Of a stretch of 6,843 nt of DNA, positions 5,898 to 6,843 are shown in pieces. The notes beneath the pieces are model-generated. The model had not been told where the DNA came from, searched no databases, and saw only the letters and a program-made list of their open reading frames with translations. Numbering within the stretch: position 1 is the stretch's first letter; each line of letters starts with the position of its first letter. A program made the translations under genes and the position numbers. Source of the stretch: Chloroflexaceae bacterium UBA1466 (GTDB lineage: Bacteria; Chloroflexota; Chloroflexia; Chloroflexales; Chloroflexaceae); assembly GCA_002325605.1 (NCBI GenBank), contig DCSM01000025.1, positions 1 to 6,843 on the forward strand, given 5' to 3'.

Positions 5898-6843
5898 TCA
5901 AGCCTTTCCAAACGCAAATTGGGCCAATTGTGCAACTAATTTCACCGTTTCGACGCTTACGGTAATGACTTTTCCAATCAAACGCGCAATGTATTCAGGA
6001 TCATCTTCTCGATTTGGGTCATTCGTGAGGCCGCTCTGTTTATCTGTTGTGATTTGATATTGATCTATAATCCATTCCAAAGCCGAACGACTGCCCAACT
6101 GATATTCAAAAGCCAGCGCAGGAATCCCTTTAAGCGTCAAGCTATGATTGACGATGATTGCATCTTGCTCTTTCGTCAGTTTCATCTTTTCTACGCGCCA
6201 AGACCAAGGAACTTGCTTGTTTTCAACCCATTCTAAGGGATATTCTTCAGCAGCTTCATAGTTCAAATGGAGATCAGCCAGCTTTTGGCCAATTGTAACT
6301 AAGGCCAAGAAGGTTTGGCGCTGACCGACCAAGGGTATGTGGGGCAAATCGCGCTTGAGATTCTCCTGATAGCGTTCACGGTAAAGTGGATGATGCAAAA
6401 GCGCATAGATGTAGAAGAAAATCGCTTTTTTTGAGCCATTGCCTTCGGCAAGCTCAGGCACCGGCCAGGCGCTGGTTGAGTTTGCCGAAACCTTGCCTTC
6501 GGCCCGCTCAGTCCCCGGCCCGCCCACCCCGCGGTTGAGGGGTGGTTGAGCTTGCCGAAACCCCGCAACCAGCAGGTCGGGGCCATAATGTGCTTCAAAC
6601 TGATTGACGGCCCAATCCGTGATGTTTTCCTGGCGGTTACTACCATCTTCGGCGTAGGTGTAGAAGGGAAAACATTGCGCTTTCTCTATCATATCAAGAC
6701 AAGGAATGGCATTGCTTACAAGACAATGGAAAGGTTTACTACTCCCTAATCCACTTAAACAGATAACCAGATTCTCTGTTTCGCTGGCAGGCGTGGGGAA
6801 GATTTCAGGAAAAAGTCCCCGCCGATGCGTCATTAGAGGATCA
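5898..6843 (-). CDS. Type ISP restriction-modification enzyme, C-terminal part (5'-truncated by window edge)
   Basis: Type ISP enzymes are single large polypeptides (about 1,600 residues in LlaBIII) joining nuclease, helicase-like translocase, N6-adenine methyltransferase and target-recognition domains to cut unmethylated phage DNA. Only the last ~314 residues are here. The frame is open to the right edge (Asp-Pro-Leu precede the first ATG at 6833), so that ATG need not be the start. Recognisable conserved C-terminal stretches: CLSGLGSSKPFHCLVSNAIP; NITDWAV; FFYIYALLHHPLYRERYQENLKRDLPHIP; KLADLHLNYE; SRSALEWIIDQYQITTDKQSGLTNDPN; VISVETV-like VITVSVETVKLV. These fit the LlaBIII-type C-terminal specificity domain. 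Numbering from the first Met, residues about 91-134 are an insertion made of translated REP-like DNA. It stays in frame, so the protein may be full length, but the domain's function could be altered. No nuclease or methylase motif is visible because those parts are outside. Confidence 0.88.
   Translation of the reverse strand, partial: DPLMTHRRGLFPEIFPTPASETENLVICLSGLGSSKPFHCLVSNAIPCLDMIEKAQCFPFYTYAEDGSNRQENITDWAVNQFEAHYGPDLLVAGFRQAQPPLNRGVGGPGTERAEGKVSANSTSAWPVPELAEGNGSKKAIFFYIYALLHHPLYRERYQENLKRDLPHIPLVGQRQTFLALVTIGQKLADLHLNYEAAEEYPLEWVENKQVPWSWRVEKMKLTKEQDAIIVNHSLTLKGIPALAFEYQLGSRSALEWIIDQYQITTDKQSGLTNDPNREDDPEYIARLIGKVITVSVETVKLVAQLAQFAFGKA
6441..6564. repeat. Cluster of four alternating REP/BIME-like repeats inside the type ISP gene
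   Basis: The core TTCGGCAAGCTCA occurs in alternating orientation. Copy A is forward at 6444-6456. Copy B is reverse at 6474-6492 (GGTTGAGTTTGCCGAAACC). Copy C is forward and diverged at 6495-6511 (CCTTCGGCCCGCTCA). Copy D is reverse at 6543-6562 (TGAGCTTGCCGAA, an exact complement of A over 13 bases). The spacers are GC-rich (GGCCGG, CCGGCCCGCCC), unlike the surrounding gene. Such elements are usually intergenic and may be spread by REP-associated transposases; here they are read through in frame. Confidence 0.75.

Noticed and set aside
5895..5900. Promoter-activation model with a -10 directly after the TGTAACT pair
   Set aside because: The hexamer at the expected distance, TTGATA at 5700-5695, matches only 2 of 6 consensus positions, whereas TGGTATGAT at 5743-5735 is much better.
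6441..6564. CRISPR-like or insertion-sequence interpretation of the repeat cluster
   Set aside because: The repeats alternate in orientation, differ from one another and lack regular unique spacers. No transposase gene or target-site duplication is seen, so a REP/BIME-like cluster fits better.
6299..6646. 115-residue minus-strand reading frame in another frame of the type ISP gene
   Set aside because: It overlaps the conserved type ISP frame and the GC-rich repeat cluster that suppresses stops in several frames. No conserved motif is present.

Overview
All six genes in this window lie on the minus strand, so the window reads right to left: the 3' part of a large restriction-modification gene, a two-component regulatory operon with a possible small membrane protein, a two-subunit sodium:solute symporter, and an ion antiporter cut by the left edge. 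Base composition is moderate. Genes are closely packed, and no non-coding stretch exceeds about 220 bases. No tRNA, rRNA, CRISPR array, transposase or integrase is visible. The organism is a bacterium. The style of the histidine kinase and response regulator, the type ISP enzyme and the 'TTCGGCAAGCTCA' dispersed repeat would fit Chloroflexota or a similar deep-branching environmental lineage, but this is a low-confidence guess because no taxonomic marker gene is present.

Right edge (5898-6843): the C-terminal ~314 residues of a type ISP restriction-modification enzyme, open at the window edge. A cluster of four alternating-orientation REP-like repeats (about 6441-6564) sits inside the gene and is translated in frame as ~44 low-complexity residues within an otherwise conserved domain. 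A likely terminator lies behind the gene (5811-5842).

Centre (3528-5814): an OmpR/PhoB-type response regulator and its HAMP-containing histidine kinase lie 2 bases apart. They are followed with no gap by a 69-residue candidate membrane protein. All three appear to start at GTG. The region before the regulator is unusually structured: three 11-bp tandem repeats, a 10-bp-arm hairpin, an extended -10 box, and a TGTAACT-N4-TGTAACT direct repeat with the 11-bp spacing typical of OmpR/PhoB-family operators.

Left half (1-3371): behind a promoter with a perfect TATAAT come a DUF4212 small subunit and a VC_2705-type sodium:solute symporter, ending in a strong hairpin terminator. A separate promoter then drives an ArsB/NhaD-type sodium:proton antiporter that runs off the left edge. 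A plausible but unproven reading is that the two-component system senses an envelope or ionic condition, the symporter spends the sodium gradient to import a small organic acid, and the antiporter re-establishes it. The regulator's candidate operator is not seen in front of either transporter, so regulatory coupling is not supported by the sequence alone.
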